Assembly (NCBI GenBank): GCA_947488295.1
Contig: CANKYU010000004.1
Span: 372,001 to 436,000, forward strand
Source: an uncultured Anderseniella sp.
GTDB taxonomy: Bacteria > Pseudomonadota > Alphaproteobacteria > Rhizobiales > Aestuariivirgaceae
Reading direction: 5' to 3'
DNA: 64,000 nucleotides
Shown here: positions 18,642 to 26,061 of the stretch, one piece after another
How the letters are laid out: each line of letters opens with the position of its first letter
How positions within the stretch are numbered: position 1 is the first letter of the stretch
Notes under the pieces: model-generated
What the model saw: only the letters and a program-made list of their open reading frames with translations
Database searches by the model: none
Told to the model about the DNA's origin: nothing
Position numbers and translations under genes: made by a program

Positions 18642-19964
18642 CTAGTCGTAATAAAACCGCTCGGACACGATCTGGCCGGCCGGCACGCCGCGCGCTATGA
18701 GCGCTTGTTCTACTACATCAAGCATGGCGGGCGGACCGCACACCAGATAGAGCCACTGCGAAGCGTCTTCAAAGCACAACACCTCATCAAGCATGGCCTG
18801 ATCAATCATGCCCGTAAGACCGTCCCACTCCGGTTCCGGTTCAGACAACACAAGTCTGACATCCCGGTTGGTTTTTCCGCCCAGCAGTTTCAACTCGTCA
18901 CGATAGACAATCTGGTCAGCAAGCCGGTTGCCGTAAAGGAGGAGCAGCGGCCGCGGGTCGCTGTCTTTATCCAGTTGCCGCGCAATACTGAGCAGCGGCG
19001 CCACACCGACGCCACCGGCGATCAGTGCAATTCCCTTGCCTGACCGGCCTTCCAGCGTGAGATTGCCGTGCGGTCCATCCAGATAAGCTGCGGTTCCCGG
19101 CAAGACATCGCCGATCTGGTTGGTGAAATCTCCCACTTGTTTGATTACGAACTGGATACCGGCTTCATGGCCCGGTGCCGAACTGATCGAGAACGGATTT
19201 TCATGCAGCGAGAACGGACTATGGCCCAGGTTCAGCCAGACAAACTGACCAGCCGCGAACCGCAGGCCATCACCACCCTGGGGTTTGATCGTGAGCTCCC
19301 AGGTCCGCCGGGCAATCTTGCGGACTGAGGTCAGTTGATAAGGTCGCACTGCCTCTTTGAGGGGCATAACGACATAGCTGTAGCCCAATGATCCCAAAGC
19401 CGCTGCCAGAAGCAACATCCAGAATCCGGACAGCACCGGATCTGAGCTGTAGCGACCGGCATTGAGGGTGTGATGCATTGTCATCACTGCAATCAGGACG
19501 GCACCAACCCCATGCATCAGTCTCCATGTCTCATAGCGATATGGCAATTGATCGCGAAATATGGACACCAGGACAAGGGCAGGCAACGCAATCCAGGCAA
19601 TCAGGCCGCTTGCCAGTGAGCCGATGGACAAGCCGAGCGAAAGCTGGCGTGACACATCCCACGGCAGCGGAAACGTCAGGAATGGCGTATGATACAGGAA
19701 CGGATGGACCAGTACGAATACCACAGCCGTGCGCGCCAGAAGCTGGTGTACGCGCATGGTAACATCCATGCCGATACGCGCCGATATCACTTTGAATCGT
19801 CCCGACAGCACAAACTCGACCAGCAGTATCGCAAATGCGGTCATGGCGAGTCCGGATGACAACTCGTCCCAGAACGGGCGTAGCGCCCGGCCCTGCAGGG
19901 CGCTCAACACAAGCGGTGTCAGCGCAACGGCAAGATAGACCGCAATCAGGACCACGGCATGCAT
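18642..19964 (-). CDS. ferric-reductase-like transmembrane flavoprotein
   Basis: A 440-residue protein: an N-terminal membrane domain (about residues 1–210) with histidines at RVHQLLARTAVVFVLVHPFLYH and WRLMHGVGAVLIAVMTMHHTL that fit paired haem b ligands, then an FAD-binding barrel (RFAAGQFVWLNLG, HENPFSISSAP) and an NAD(P)-binding domain (GIALIAGGVGVAPLLS, YLVCGPPAMLD). It would move electrons from NAD(P)H across the membrane to an acceptor such as ferric iron, oxygen or a quinone-like partner. AAGGAG precedes the ATG at 19964. It lies 37 bases after a Usp gene, in an operon led by the DUF1488 gene and an FNR-type box. Confidence 0.87.
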   Translation of the reverse strand: MHAVVLIAVYLAVALTPLVLSALQGRALRPFWDELSSGLAMTAFAILLVEFVLSGRFKVISARIGMDVTMRVHQLLARTAVVFVLVHPFLYHTPFLTFPLPWDVSRQLSLGLSIGSLASGLIAWIALPALVLVSIFRDQLPYRYETWRLMHGVGAVLIAVMTMHHTLNAGRYSSDPVLSGFWMLLLAAALGSLGYSYVVMPLKEAVRPYQLTSVRKIARRTWELTIKPQGGDGLRFAAGQFVWLNLGHSPFSLHENPFSISSAPGHEAGIQFVIKQVGDFTNQIGDVLPGTAAYLDGPHGNLTLEGRSGKGIALIAGGVGVAPLLSIARQLDKDSDPRPLLLLYGNRLADQIVYRDELKLLGGKTNRDVRLVLSEPEPEWDGLTGMIDQAMLDEVLCFEDASQWLYLVCGPPAMLDVVEQALIARGVPAGQIVSERFYYD

Positions 19965-20001
19965 GCTCGCTCCTTATGTGAAATCACCCGCGGCTTACCG
20001 G

Positions 20002-20412
20002 CTATCTCATCACCAGCACGGAACACTGGGCATGGCGCACGACCCGTGCAGCGGTTGAGCCGAGAAAATAATCCTGCATTCCAGGCTTATGCGATCCGAT
20101 GATAATGAGGTCGGCACCGCATTCATCCGCCGAGGTCAGGATTGTGGGGCCCGGCTTGCCGGACCTGACTTCCGCATCCGCCTTGATGCCTGCGGCCCCC
20201 ACAAGCCCGTCCAGGGTTTGTCTTGCGGTGCTCATTGCAGTCTTGATCACCTCGCCTGGCACCTGGGCAGCGACAAAAGCCGGGACATCCGCGGTGACGT
20301 TCAACAAGCGTATCCTGGTATCCTTGCCGGCCAGTTTCTGCGCCACGTCGATCATTGCCCTGCCCCGTTCAATTTCGGACAGGTCGATGGGCAAGAGTAT
20401 GGATTTGTACAT
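20002..20412 (-). CDS. universal stress protein UspA family
   Basis: A 136-residue single-domain Usp: MYKSILLPIDLSEIER at the N-terminus, DLIIIGSHKPGMQDYFLGST (ATP-binding glycine region) and a C-terminal HAQCSVLVMR. Probably a dimeric nucleotide-binding stress protein. It lies between the DUF1488 and ferric-reductase-like genes on the same strand with short gaps, so it is probably induced with them. Confidence 0.9.
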   Translation of the reverse strand: MYKSILLPIDLSEIERGRAMIDVAQKLAGKDTRIRLLNVTADVPAFVAAQVPGEVIKTAMSTARQTLDGLVGAAGIKADAEVRSGKPGPTILTSADECGADLIIIGSHKPGMQDYFLGSTAARVVRHAQCSVLVMR

Positions 20413-20467
20413 TTTGGTCTCCCTTCAGTCAGTGAGTATCAGGCTCCGGGCACGCATTGATTGACGG

Positions 20468-20758
20468 TCACATCCAGTCCTCGTCATGCACCACTATCTC
20501 AATGGGCCCTTCCGGCTCGGTCCGGCCCTCGTCGTGCTTGCGGCGCGCCATATCGTGAATTTCGATCATGTACCGGTCGTAGGCATCCAGAAACAATTCC
20601 GCCGGCAGCAGGCCGTCCATAGGCAGGTTCGGATCGTGGTGTTTCAGGGCAAATATAGTCACGCCGCACAACACCTCGCGGTTGCCGTCGCGGCCGGTAA
20701 ACCTGACGTATTCGCCGTCGAACAACCTGTCATCGCTGGAAAACACCAGTTGTCCCAT
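20468..20758 (-). CDS. DUF1488 family protein
   Basis: A 96-residue protein with MGQLVFSSDDRLFDGEYVRF, VTIFALKHH and a C-terminal acidic tail, in keeping with DUF1488, a small family of unknown role. GGAG before the ATG at 20758 decides the start against 20782. First gene of an apparent operon with usp, the ferric-reductase-like gene and the 30-residue peptide. A perfect FNR-type box lies 60 bases upstream. Confidence 0.72.
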   Translation of the reverse strand: MGQLVFSSDDRLFDGEYVRFTGRDGNREVLCGVTIFALKHHDPNLPMDGLLPAELFLDAYDRYMIEIHDMARRKHDEGRTEPEGPIEIVVHDEDWM

Positions 20759-20817
20759 GCTGCACTCCGTCGGTTGAACCATCTGGCAACAGTCTGCACG
20801 TTCATGACGTCCGCGCG

Positions 20818-20831
20818 TTGACCCTCGTCAA
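20818..20831 (-). promoter_or_regulatory. FNR/FixK-type box upstream of DUF1488–usp–flavoprotein operon
   Basis: TTGACCCTCGTCAA is a perfect TTGAC-N4-GTCAA palindrome, centred 66 bases before the DUF1488 start at 20758 and just beyond the end of the cytochrome c gene. The −10 expected for class II spacing is weak. Confidence 0.72.
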
Positions 20832-20850
20832 ACAGGTGTCCGGGCCGCAA

Positions 20851-21324
20851 TTACTCCTCTTGTATCGTCTCAAGATACCTGACCAGACGCTCGATGCGGT
20901 CGGTGGCGACCCGGGCGGCGGTCTTCGCATCTTCTATGAGCACGCCCTCCCCCACAGCCTGGCGTACGAACAATGCCCCCCAGATGGGCATTTCGGATGT
21001 GCCGTGCGCCGCCGGCATGTCCAGCCCTTCAATCGTCTTGAACACTTCATCCGCCGCGAACACACCGCCTGAGCGCGCCGAAATTCTGGTGAGGTCGGCA
21101 GGTGGTGTCTTCAACTCCTTCGCAACCGGCCCGCGCCCCCTGGCATCACGTCCGTGGCAGACGCTGCAATAGGTGTTGAAATCCTGAGCCGCCTTGGCAC
21201 GTTCAGGGCTGGTCAGCGTCGACGCGGTCACTTCCGTGGTGGCTGAAGCCGGATAAGTATATGTCACAACCGGCAACAGGACTGGCAGGAACAACACAAT
21301 CAGATGCCGCAGTCGCAATTTCAT
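20851..21324 (-). CDS. monohaem c-type cytochrome
   Basis: A 157-residue exported protein with a signal peptide (to about residue 28) and one CSVCH haem motif (about residues 53–57) in the context YCSVCHGRDARGRGPVAKEL, typical of class I cytochromes c. Met in DMPAAHGTSEMPIWG is a likely sixth ligand. It probably carries electrons in the periplasm to a terminal oxidase or reductase. A perfect FNR-type box lies 74 bases upstream, so low-oxygen induction is likely. A degraded copy of this gene's promoter and start lies at about 24.8–24.95 kb. Confidence 0.88.
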   Translation of the reverse strand: MKLRLRHLIVLFLPVLLPVVTYTYPASATTEVTASTLTSPERAKAAQDFNTYCSVCHGRDARGRGPVAKELKTPPADLTRISARSGGVFAADEVFKTIEGLDMPAAHGTSEMPIWGALFVRQAVGEGVLIEDAKTAARVATDRIERLVRYLETIQEE

Positions 21325-21397
21325 TGGCTTTCATCCTTGATGATTCAACTGGTTCGGGGTGTCAGGTTTCATGGTGGAGGTTTTTGACGTCGACACC

Positions 21398-21411
21398 TTG
21401 ATATGCATCAA
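21398..21411 (-). promoter_or_regulatory. FNR/FixK-type box upstream of cytochrome c gene
   Basis: TTGATATGCATCAA is a perfect palindrome matching the FNR consensus. It lies exactly 74 bases before the cytochrome c ATG (21324), the same distance as in the degraded copy at 24938–24951. Confidence 0.75.
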
Positions 21412-21477
21412 GTCAGGACCTTGTGCTGCCGTACCTGCCCGTGACCCTGCAACGCACATGGGCTGGTTCCGAGGGAG

Positions 21478-21816
21478 TTATGCCTGAGATTTTTTCCGGC
21501 TGTCCCGCTCGAACTGAGCCAGCCGGTGCTTCAGGTCATCGATCTGTGACAGCAGGTCGAATGTCAGCGCGATACCGGCCTCATTCAGCCCGAGATCCTG
21601 CTCAAGCCGCTGTGCCCTTTGCAGGTCTACAATTGTCGTGCGGGAGAAGCGCCACTCAACGACCGCGACACCTTGCGGTTCGATAATGCCTTCACCGACA
21701 TAGGTGACAATCTTGTCCCTGGACAAACCGCAGGCCAGGCACAGTTCGTCAATTGTCAGTTCCGCCTTGTTGGTGACAATCGTGCCCTTGAGCGTAGCGC
21801 GAGACTTTTCCGGCAT
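21478..21816 (-). CDS. cbpM: chaperone-modulator protein CbpM
   Basis: A 112-residue MerR-HTH-like protein: LTIDELCLACGLSRDKIVTYVGEGIIEP at the N-terminus, VVEWRFSRTTIVDLQRAQRL in the middle and a C-terminal coiled helix. This matches CbpM, which binds CbpA and tunes its co-chaperone activity. It lies 20 bases after cbpA on the same strand, the usual arrangement, which makes the assignment firm. Confidence 0.88.
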   Translation of the reverse strand: MPEKSRATLKGTIVTNKAELTIDELCLACGLSRDKIVTYVGEGIIEPQGVAVVEWRFSRTTIVDLQRAQRLEQDLGLNEAGIALTFDLLSQIDDLKHRLAQFERDSRKKSQA

Positions 21817-21836
21817 GGGCTTTCTCCGACTGATAA

Positions 21837-22769
21837 CTACACGCCAAGTGCAGCGCGTGGATTGAACGACAGCTCCCGGGCCATCGTTTGGTAGACTTCC
21901 TTTGACTTTTCGCTTTTTGCGGCTGGCAGGGATATCTGCAGAACCGCATAAAAATCGCCGGGTGTCTTTCCTGGAATGCCCCTGCCCCTGAGGCGCAGTT
22001 TGCGTCCCTGGGCAGAGTTGGCGGGGATGGAGATGTCGACCACACCAAGCGGTGTCGGTGCCTTGATCTTGCCGCCGAGCGCGGCTTCCCAGGGAGCAAC
22101 CGGCAGGTCCAGGTAAACGTCTTTGCCTTCAACGCGATACAGCCTGTGCGGCGCAAACTCGACTTCCAGATAAAGATCACCGGGCTGTCCCTGTCCAAGC
22201 CCCGGCGCACCCTGCCCTTTCAGACGGATATGCTGGCCGGGTTGCACGCCTTTTGGAATGTTGACGTTGAGCGTACGCTGTTCGGTGGTCACGTGACCGT
22301 CGGCGGTCACTTTCGGCATCTTCAGTTGAATGGCGCGTGTTGCACCCGAAAAGGCATCCTCCAGCTCAATCGATACCCTGGCATGATGGTCCTGCCCGCT
22401 GGCGTGAAACTGCGGGCCCTGACGCGCCTGTGTGCGCTGTCCGCGTCCGAACAGATGCTCGAAGAATTCCGAGAAAGCGGCGTCCTGCCCGCCACCTGAA
22501 TACTCAAACCCCTGATCCCAGTCCGGTGGTGGTCGAAAGTCCTGGCCGGCCTGATAGCCGGTGCCCAGCTGATCGTAAGCGGCGCGTTTTTCCGGATCGC
22601 TCAACACATCGTTGGCCTCGCCGATTTCCTTGAACCTTGCTTCGGCACCTTCGTCCTTGTTGAGGTCTGGATGGAACTTGCGGGCGAGCTTTCTATAGGC
22701 GCGTTTGACGTCATCCTGCGTGGCATCCTTGGAGATGCCGAGGGCCGCGTAGTAATCCTTGTATTCCAT
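21837..22769 (-). CDS. cbpA: curved-DNA-binding co-chaperone CbpA (DnaJ-like)
   Basis: A 310-residue type II J-protein: J-domain MEYKDYYAALGISKDATQDD with the HPD motif (RKFHPDLNKD), a Gly/Phe-rich linker, and two C-terminal substrate-binding domains (VSIELEDAFSGATRAIQL, GDLYLEVEFAPHRLYRVEG, DFYAVLQISLP). There is no zinc-finger, as expected for CbpA. It stimulates DnaK and is followed directly by its modulator cbpM. It lies in a chaperone cluster downstream of hsp20, so co-induction under low oxygen or stress is likely. Confidence 0.92.
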   Translation of the reverse strand: MEYKDYYAALGISKDATQDDVKRAYRKLARKFHPDLNKDEGAEARFKEIGEANDVLSDPEKRAAYDQLGTGYQAGQDFRPPPDWDQGFEYSGGGQDAAFSEFFEHLFGRGQRTQARQGPQFHASGQDHHARVSIELEDAFSGATRAIQLKMPKVTADGHVTTEQRTLNVNIPKGVQPGQHIRLKGQGAPGLGQGQPGDLYLEVEFAPHRLYRVEGKDVYLDLPVAPWEAALGGKIKAPTPLGVVDISIPANSAQGRKLRLRGRGIPGKTPGDFYAVLQISLPAAKSEKSKEVYQTMARELSFNPRAALGV

Positions 22770-22810
22770 GTTCTCCAGGTGCCTCGCATAGCCGACATGG
22801 CGTAATTTCC

Positions 22811-22840
22811 GGCAGAATCAGTTTCGATTGAAATTCTGCC
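22811..22840. other. stem-loop at the 3' end of the small secreted-protein gene
   Basis: GGCAGAAT and ATTCTGCC form an 8 bp stem with a 14-base loop overlapping the stop of the 22818–23111 gene. There is no proper U-run on the minus strand, so it is at best a partial terminator or an mRNA-processing structure before cbpA. Confidence 0.4.
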
Positions 22841-23111
22841 GAACCTCGCCTGGCTGGTAAATACGGCTGTGATCAACCCTGCATCGCACTTTATTGCCGG
22901 GTCCGCGAGCGACCTGAAACACGTCGCGCCGATAGACCCTTCTGCAGGCCTGCCAGGGTCCCTCGTCAGAATATGCCTTGATGGTCACCCAGATCAGCAC
23001 AGGCCCGTCATTGTCGAAATACGTTTGCGCGCCGGCATTTGAAATCATGGCGGAACAGGCGAAGGCCAGCGCAATGGCAAGGCTTCGGACTGATACTGTC
23101 ACCTTGAACAA
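22818..23111 (-). CDS. small secreted hypothetical protein
   Basis: A 97-residue protein with a signal peptide (VRSLAIALAFACSAMISNAGA) and a mature part containing VLIWVTIKAYSDEGPWQACRR and two cysteines that could pair. The start is assigned to TTG at 23111 because GGGAGG precedes it with ideal spacing and the signal peptide begins there; the longer frame would add unconserved residues. No family is recognised. It lies between hsp20 and cbpA on the same strand, so it is probably part of the stress operon. Confidence 0.6.
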   Translation of the reverse strand: MFKVTVSVRSLAIALAFACSAMISNAGAQTYFDNDGPVLIWVTIKAYSDEGPWQACRRVYRRDVFQVARGPGNKVRCRVDHSRIYQPGEVRQNFNRN

Positions 23112-23142
23112 TGCAAACCTCCCTGTTTCATCACAGTTGTTT

Positions 23143-23565
23143 TCATGACTGGCGGATTTCAATTTTTCTCGTGGCAGGCTTTGCCTGACCCTGTTTGGCA
23201 ATTTTCAGACACAGGACGCCATCTTCAAACCGGGCATCGATCTTGTCGTTGTCTGCATCCGGAGGTAGCCGGAACGCGCGCTGAAAGGCTCCATATTCTC
23301 TTTCGGAAAAATAGAAAGACTGTCCTGTTTCCTGGCGTTCCGAACGTTTTTCTTCGCGTATTACCAGGCTGTTGTCCTGCATGGAAATGTCCAGATCCTC
23401 AGCTTTGACACCCGGCAGTTCAACATTTATCTCGTAGTAATCCTGCAGCGCTGAAGCATCGGATCTCGGGGCAAACCAGTCAGCAACTTTCTCGCCAAGG
23501 TTGCGCAGAGGCTCGTACAGATTGGGCCACCATTCAGATCCTGCCGTATGGGATTTTTCAACCAT
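23143..23565 (-). CDS. small heat-shock protein Hsp20 family
   Basis: A 140-residue alpha-crystallin-type chaperone: YYEINVELPGVKAEDLDISM opens the crystallin domain, followed by LVIREEKRSERQ, FQRAFRLPPDADNDKIDARF, and the conserved ARFEDGVLCLKIAK end. It holds unfolded proteins for DnaK/CbpA. GGAGG before ATG 23565 fixes the start. An FNR-type box is centred about 70 bases upstream with TATGGT at the expected −10 position, so this chaperone is probably tied to low oxygen rather than, or as well as, heat. Confidence 0.92.
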   Translation of the reverse strand: MVEKSHTAGSEWWPNLYEPLRNLGEKVADWFAPRSDASALQDYYEINVELPGVKAEDLDISMQDNSLVIREEKRSERQETGQSFYFSEREYGAFQRAFRLPPDADNDKIDARFEDGVLCLKIAKQGQAKPATRKIEIRQS

Positions 23566-23627
23566 TTGTTCCTCCGGTCCATCAAACAAGTGATGACAAA
23601 CCATAGGCGTCAAGTTTTCAACCAACA

Positions 23628-23641
23628 TTGATTCTGGTCAA
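23628..23641 (-). promoter_or_regulatory. FNR/FixK-type box upstream of hsp20
   Basis: TTGATTCTGGTCAA is a perfect TTGA-N6-TCAA site centred about 70 bases before the hsp20 ATG. Class II spacing predicts a −10 at 23600–23605, where the minus strand reads TATGGT. Confidence 0.74.
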
Positions 23642-23811
23642 TGGCATCAGCCGCGGTTTCAGGAATGGTGGAAAACGCGTTCAATTCGCCATTCAACCTG
23701 ACACGGGGCAATGGTGTTCGCCGTGCAGGATAGAGGCGGATATCGGGTGCGACGATTTGGGCCCGACAATACCCGGATCACAACTTGCATGGCAAAGCAG
23801 GCTTCTTACAT

Positions 23812-23827
23812 ATTCAGCAAACTGAAT
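23812..23827 (+). promoter_or_regulatory. SqrR/BigR-type persulfide-repressor operator
   Basis: ATTC-AGCAAACT-GAAT is a perfect ATTC-N8-GAAT site, the motif reported for the ArsR-family persulfide sensor SqrR. It lies 14 bases before the start of the persulfide-dioxygenase-like gene, over or beside a weak promoter (TTGCAT at 23785, 17-base gap, ACATAT at 23808). Repression relieved by sulfide is the expected logic. The regulator itself is not in the window. Confidence 0.72.
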
Positions 23828-23841
23828 GTAATTGGAGGTAC

Positions 23842-24729
23842 ATGACGATGGATTACCCGGTCAACATGATGGTGAAGCCAGAAATCAGGGCGTTCTTCGA
23901 CCCGGCCACAAACACCATCAGCTATGTGGTGAAGGATCCGGACAGCAAATCGTGTGCGGTAATCGATTCAGTTATGGACATTGACTACGCCGCCGGACGG
24001 ATTACCTACCGGCACGCCGACGAGATCGTTGCTCACATCAGCTCGAACGGGCTGCAACTGGAATGGATCATCGAGACCCATGTACACGCCGATCATCTGT
24101 CGGCAGCGCCGTATATTCAGGAAAAGCTGGGCGGCAAAATCGGTATCGGTGACAAGATAATGGTCGTGCAGGACACCTTCGGGAAAGTCTTCAATGAGGG
24201 CACCGAATTTCAGCGCGACGGTTCGCAGTTCGACGCCCTGTTCGCTGACGGAGACGTCTACACGATCGGCAACATGCAGGCATTCGCCATGTACACGCCC
24301 GGCCACACACCGGCATGCATGACGCACGTAATCGGTGACGCTGCCTTTGTCGGCGACACCCTGTTCATGCCCGATGGCGGCTCGGCGCGGGCCGACTTCC
24401 CTGGCGGCGATGCCGGCACATTGTACGACTCAATCCAGAAAGTTCTGGCCCTGCCCGACGATATGCGCCTGTTCATGTGTCACGACTACGGACCCAACGG
24501 CCGCGACATACAGTGGGAAACCACCGTGAGCCAGGAAAAGCGGCATAACATCCATGTCGGCATGGGCAAAACCAGGCAGGAGTTCGTCAAGCTGCGCACC
24601 GAGCGCGATGCAACGCTGGACATGCCGCGTCTGATACTGCCGTCGCTGCAGGTCAACATGCGTGCCGGTGACGTACCCACTGACCCGGACGGCAAACCGA
24701 TGCTCAAGCTGCCGGTGAACGCGCTCTGA
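23842..24729 (+). CDS. MBL-fold persulfide dioxygenase-like protein (Blh/ETHE1 type)
   Basis: A 295-residue metallo-beta-lactamase-fold protein with THVHADHLSA (H80, H82, D84, H85), H155 in YTPGHTPACM and D172 in FVGDTLF. This is the ETHE1/Blh pattern, in which one iron oxidises glutathione persulfide to sulfite. GGAGG before ATG 23842 sets the start. The promoter carries a perfect ATTC-N8-GAAT operator, strong support for a role in sulfide or persulfide detoxification. It is transcribed away from hsp20. Confidence 0.87.
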   Translation: MTMDYPVNMMVKPEIRAFFDPATNTISYVVKDPDSKSCAVIDSVMDIDYAAGRITYRHADEIVAHISSNGLQLEWIIETHVHADHLSAAPYIQEKLGGKIGIGDKIMVVQDTFGKVFNEGTEFQRDGSQFDALFADGDVYTIGNMQAFAMYTPGHTPACMTHVIGDAAFVGDTLFMPDGGSARADFPGGDAGTLYDSIQKVLALPDDMRLFMCHDYGPNGRDIQWETTVSQEKRHNIHVGMGKTRQEFVKLRTERDATLDMPRLILPSLQVNMRAGDVPTDPDGKPMLKLPVNAL

Positions 24730-24799
24730 AACCGGCAACACGACCACCCGGAAATTCGCTCCCACACAATTAATGAACGCCCCCGGGAGTCTACGGCCT

Positions 24800-24864
24800 C
24801 GCGCATCTGCGCCTGATGGCAGGCGCACAAGCAACGCCAACAGATACTGCGGCCACAACCGCAT
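24800..24864 (-). pseudogene. truncated remnant of a second cytochrome c gene start
   Basis: The minus strand from the box at 24951 down to an ATG at 24864 aligns without gaps to the promoter and leader of the cytochrome c gene at 20851: the same FNR-type box, CCACCATGA-type block, a GGA…TGAAA ribosome-binding region, and the ATG at exactly 74 bases. The first codons also match (MRLWPQYLLALLVRL against MKLRLRHLIVLFLPV). No haem motif follows; the frame runs antisense into the upstream gene. This is a decayed or truncated duplicate. Confidence 0.6.
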
Positions 24865-24937
24865 CGGGTTTCATTCCGGGTGAGGCAGCAAGCGCGTGTT
24901 GTCCGGTGTCATGGTGGGCGTTTCCAACGTCGCCATC

Positions 24938-24951
24938 TTGATATGCATCGA
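24938..24951 (-). promoter_or_regulatory. degenerate FNR/FixK-type box (orphan copy)
   Basis: TTGATATGCATCGA differs by one base from the perfect box before the cytochrome c gene and sits in a region of about 60 bases clearly similar to 21357–21420. On the minus strand it precedes only the gene remnant at 24864; on the plus strand it is too far (over 130 bases) from the gene at 25083 to be an obvious promoter element. Confidence 0.6.
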
Positions 24952-25082
24952 CTTCAGGGGCTGGAGATACCTGTTCACTGAATTCATGATCCATATTGAA
25001 ATTTAGAAATACAGATCAGTCTCTTCAGAAGTGATTTACGAAATTTGCCTATCTTGAGGATAGGAAAAATGAGCATCGCGCA

Positions 25083-25922
25083 ATGAACTTCGTCATTTAT
25101 ATTGTAATATTGATTACTTCTATTATCTCGTTCAGCAGCGAGTCATACGCTGAACCCGGCTGTGTCCCGGGCACAGTGCAACGGACGTCCTGGGGGTATT
25201 CCTGCCAGGCACAGCCCCGAGGGGAAAAACCCATTGGTGAGATACCCAGGAAAGTTGTCCTGGTTAAAGAGTTGCCGGACCTTGACGAGCTCAAAGACCG
25301 GTATGGAAGAGCCATGGATCTCGGATACATGACAGGTGGCTACTATACCTACGTTGATGGCAAAAAAGTCCCCAAGAAATTTGGCACCTGGGTTGGCTAC
25401 ATTGGCACTGACACTTCGTACCGGTCAGTTTGCAAAGGCGATGTCAGGCGAATGCTGGAGATAGCCAAACTCGAGAAATTGCCACCTGTCCCGGCTCAAT
25501 TCGCAGACATCCCCTTCCACGACATGTCTGAGGGAATTTGCGCAGGAGTCAAGCCATCAGCAGTGAAGGCGGGTAAGTCGGACTGGACAAACAGCTTGAC
25601 GCGGTTCGAACCGCCGTCTCTCCAGAAAGTCAAGGTTGCGCTGGGTCTGAACGGCATTTCAACCGGATGGCTGGCTGTCCTGTTCAGTGGGTTTTCTGTT
25701 CTCGTCCTGCTGGCACTGTCGTACCTGTACAGGGCCATCACGGGCAACTCCGGCAGAGGCGGCGTGAATTATAGCCAGTTATATGCCGAGCTTGACGCAA
25801 TGCCCGAAAACACGACCCCCGGCCAATCCGCGTCGCTGCGAACAGGCTCCGGCAATCCCGATGTCGGCAGCATTCAAAATGGACCGAACGGGCGCACCCC
25901 GTTCGGTTTGCGCGGCAATTAG
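25083..25922 (+). CDS. hypothetical exported protein with C-terminal membrane segment
   Basis: A 279-residue protein: signal peptide (about residues 1–23), a cysteine-containing extracytoplasmic domain (PGCVPGTVQRTSWGYSCQAQ, then DTSYRSVCKGDV and EGICAGVK), one membrane helix at about residues 198–220 (GWLAVLFSGFSVLVLLALSY) and a polar, Pro/Asn/Gly-rich cytoplasmic tail. No family is recognised. The gene start region is AT-rich and no clear ribosome-binding site is seen. Confidence 0.55.
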   Translation: MNFVIYIVILITSIISFSSESYAEPGCVPGTVQRTSWGYSCQAQPRGEKPIGEIPRKVVLVKELPDLDELKDRYGRAMDLGYMTGGYYTYVDGKKVPKKFGTWVGYIGTDTSYRSVCKGDVRRMLEIAKLEKLPPVPAQFADIPFHDMSEGICAGVKPSAVKAGKSDWTNSLTRFEPPSLQKVKVALGLNGISTGWLAVLFSGFSVLVLLALSYLYRAITGNSGRGGVNYSQLYAELDAMPENTTPGQSASLRTGSGNPDVGSIQNGPNGRTPFGLRGN

Positions 25923-26061
25923 CCTGATCCCCGATCCCGGTCGGCTCGGCTTGTCACAAGCACCGTCCGGGCGTTCACTTTGCGGCATTAGCGCACTGAT
26001 AACGCGATCTTAAACTCTGCCGAACACACTCCGGATTCCAATATAGGGCGAGGATCATTTG

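Noticed and set aside
20457..20470. TTGA-like sequence upstream of the single-domain usp gene
   Set aside because: The second half-site reads GTCA at the wrong spacing; the gene is better explained by the operon promoter before DUF1488.
24430..24864. 144-codon frame on the minus strand with a signal-peptide-like start
   Set aside because: Only the first ~20 codons match cytochrome c; the rest is antisense to the persulfide-dioxygenase gene. Called as a remnant, not a gene.
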